5,557 nt of DNA from Candidatus Nitrosopelagicus sp. (GTDB lineage Archaea; Thermoproteota; Nitrososphaeria; Nitrososphaerales; Nitrosopumilaceae): positions 1 through 5,557 of the forward strand of contig DTTB01000154.1 in NCBI GenBank assembly GCA_012964965.1, written 5' to 3'. Below the pieces are notes generated by a model that saw only the letters and a list, made by a program, of their open reading frames with translations, had not been told where the DNA came from and made no database searches. The position numbers and the translations under genes are program-made. This document shows positions 4,800 to 5,557 of the stretch, piece by piece (the first letter of the stretch is position 1; each line of letters begins with the position of its first letter).

Positions 4800-5557
4800 G
4801 TGAAACCTACACTCTCTACCTCAATAGGAACACTAACACTAGAGAGACCAACAATTCTTGCTTCTGGCATTTTGGGAATATCACTTGATGTTTTTGAACG
4901 TCTATACCACGCTGGGGCGGGTGCTGTTGTTACAAAATCATTAAGCAAAGAGCCCTGGGATGGTTATGCAAACCCAACAATTTTTAGCGTAAAAGGTGGC
5001 GGATGGCTAAATGCGGTGGGATTGGCAAATCCGGGTGCTACAAATTTTGCTAAAATGATTTCCTCAAACAATGAGGTTCCAATAATTGTAAGTTTGGTTG
5101 GTTCAGCAGAAGATGATTTTGATTTTATGGTAAAACAGTTTGAAAATTGTAAGGTTTCAGCATATGAATTGAATTTATCATGCCCACATGTTGCGAAAGT
5201 TGGTCTTGAGGTAGGAGATGATGTTGAACTTGTAAAAAAAATTGTAAAAAAGGTAAAATCAGATACAAGTGTTCCCGTAATAGCAAAAGTAGGACTAGGA
5301 ACTAAAAACTATCTTGACACTGTTGGTGCAGCCTGTGAGGCTGGCGCAGATGGTATTACAGCAATTAATACAATTCGTGCTATGGCCATAAATGTTGAAA
5401 CTCAGAAACCCATTCTTAGTAACAAGATTGGCGGTCTATCTGGAACACCTATCAAACCGATTGCTATAAGATGTGTTTATGAAATTTCATCCAAGTTTGA
5501 TGTTCCAATAATTGGTTGTGGTGGAATTTCTACATGGGAGGATGCTGTAGAATTTAT
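4800..5557 (+). CDS. pyrD: Dihydroorotate dehydrogenase, class 1B-like (3' end outside window)
   Basis: PyrD oxidises dihydroorotate to orotate, the fourth step of pyrimidine synthesis, using FMN in a TIM barrel. The window holds 252 codons plus two bases. Visible elements are PTILASGILG (17-26), the FMN-contact lysine in VVTKS (K46), the substrate loop LNAVGLANPG (70-79), ELNLSCPH (123-130) with C128 as the catalytic base typical of class 1 enzymes, the FMN lysine in IAKVG (K163), AINT (188-191), GGLSGTPIKPIA (211-222) and the phosphate-binding IIGCGGIS (237-244). Class 1B enzymes usually pass electrons to PyrK; no pyrK is visible here. The GTG start matches the usual N-terminus (KPTLSTSIGTL) and the TATA spacing. 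The frame stays open upstream to 4704, so TTG 4743 is possible, but it would run into nop5 regulatory DNA. Confidence 0.94.
   Translation, partial: MKPTLSTSIGTLTLERPTILASGILGISLDVFERLYHAGAGAVVTKSLSKEPWDGYANPTIFSVKGGGWLNAVGLANPGATNFAKMISSNNEVPIIVSLVGSAEDDFDFMVKQFENCKVSAYELNLSCPHVAKVGLEVGDDVELVKKIVKKVKSDTSVPVIAKVGLGTKNYLDTVGAACEAGADGITAINTIRAMAINVETQKPILSNKIGGLSGTPIKPIAIRCVYEISSKFDVPIIGCGGISTWEDAVEF

Noticed and set aside
4774..4803. Nine-codon ATG frame (MRMERNYSR) ending on TGA that overlaps the pyrD GTG, a possible leader peptide
   Set aside because: Its ATG overlaps the likely TATA box, so it would lie upstream of the transcription start; no ribosome site and no attenuator-like structure were seen.
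4763..4948. 61-codon minus-strand open frame opposite the start of pyrD
   Set aside because: The plus strand here encodes the conserved PyrD N-terminus; the minus-strand product is serine/proline-rich with no recognisable domain.

Overview
This AT-rich window (GC roughly one third) reads as chromosomal DNA from a Nitrososphaerota (Thaumarchaeota) archaeon, probably a Nitrosopumilus-like lineage. The evidence is the gene set: a TFE-beta-type Fe-S winged-helix protein, archaeal Trm1, archaeal RNase HII, the fibrillarin/Nop5 pair and a class 1B-type PyrD. It is also very compact, lacks clear Shine-Dalgarno sites, and the protein sequences resemble thaumarchaeal versions as I remember them. No mobile element, CRISPR array, tRNA, rRNA or long repeat was seen, and no stretch over 300 bases lacks a gene.

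Layout. Positions 1-1028 (+) hold a two-gene unit: a TFE-beta-like protein whose reading frame is open at the left edge, then an RlmE/FtsJ 2'-O-methyltransferase, joined by an ATGA overlap. trm1 (1025-2170, -) converges on it, and the two stop codons share the palindrome TTAA. trm1 and rnhB (2231-2857, +) diverge from a gap of 60 bases. rnhB then converges, with a 9-base overlap, on the box C/D operon nop5-flpA (4712-2849, -), whose two genes overlap by 11 bases. pyrD (4800 to the right edge, +) diverges from nop5 and is cut by the window end.

Function. Most of the window serves RNA synthesis and maturation: a transcription initiation factor, three separate RNA-methylation activities (stand-alone rRNA 2'-O-methylation, tRNA G26 dimethylation, guide-directed 2'-O-methylation), and RNA removal from DNA hybrids. 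pyrD adds pyrimidine synthesis. Regulation appears minimal. TATA-like boxes lie about 28 bases ahead of the trm1 TTG and pyrD GTG starts, which fits leaderless transcripts. U-rich tracts that could end transcription lie inside the ends of the opposing genes.

I see no undescribed system. The most useful observations are the conserved TATA spacing ahead of two non-ATG starts, the Glu-to-Asp change in the RNase HII active site, the truncated left-hand gene, and a repeated U-rich motif downstream of both convergent + strand genes.
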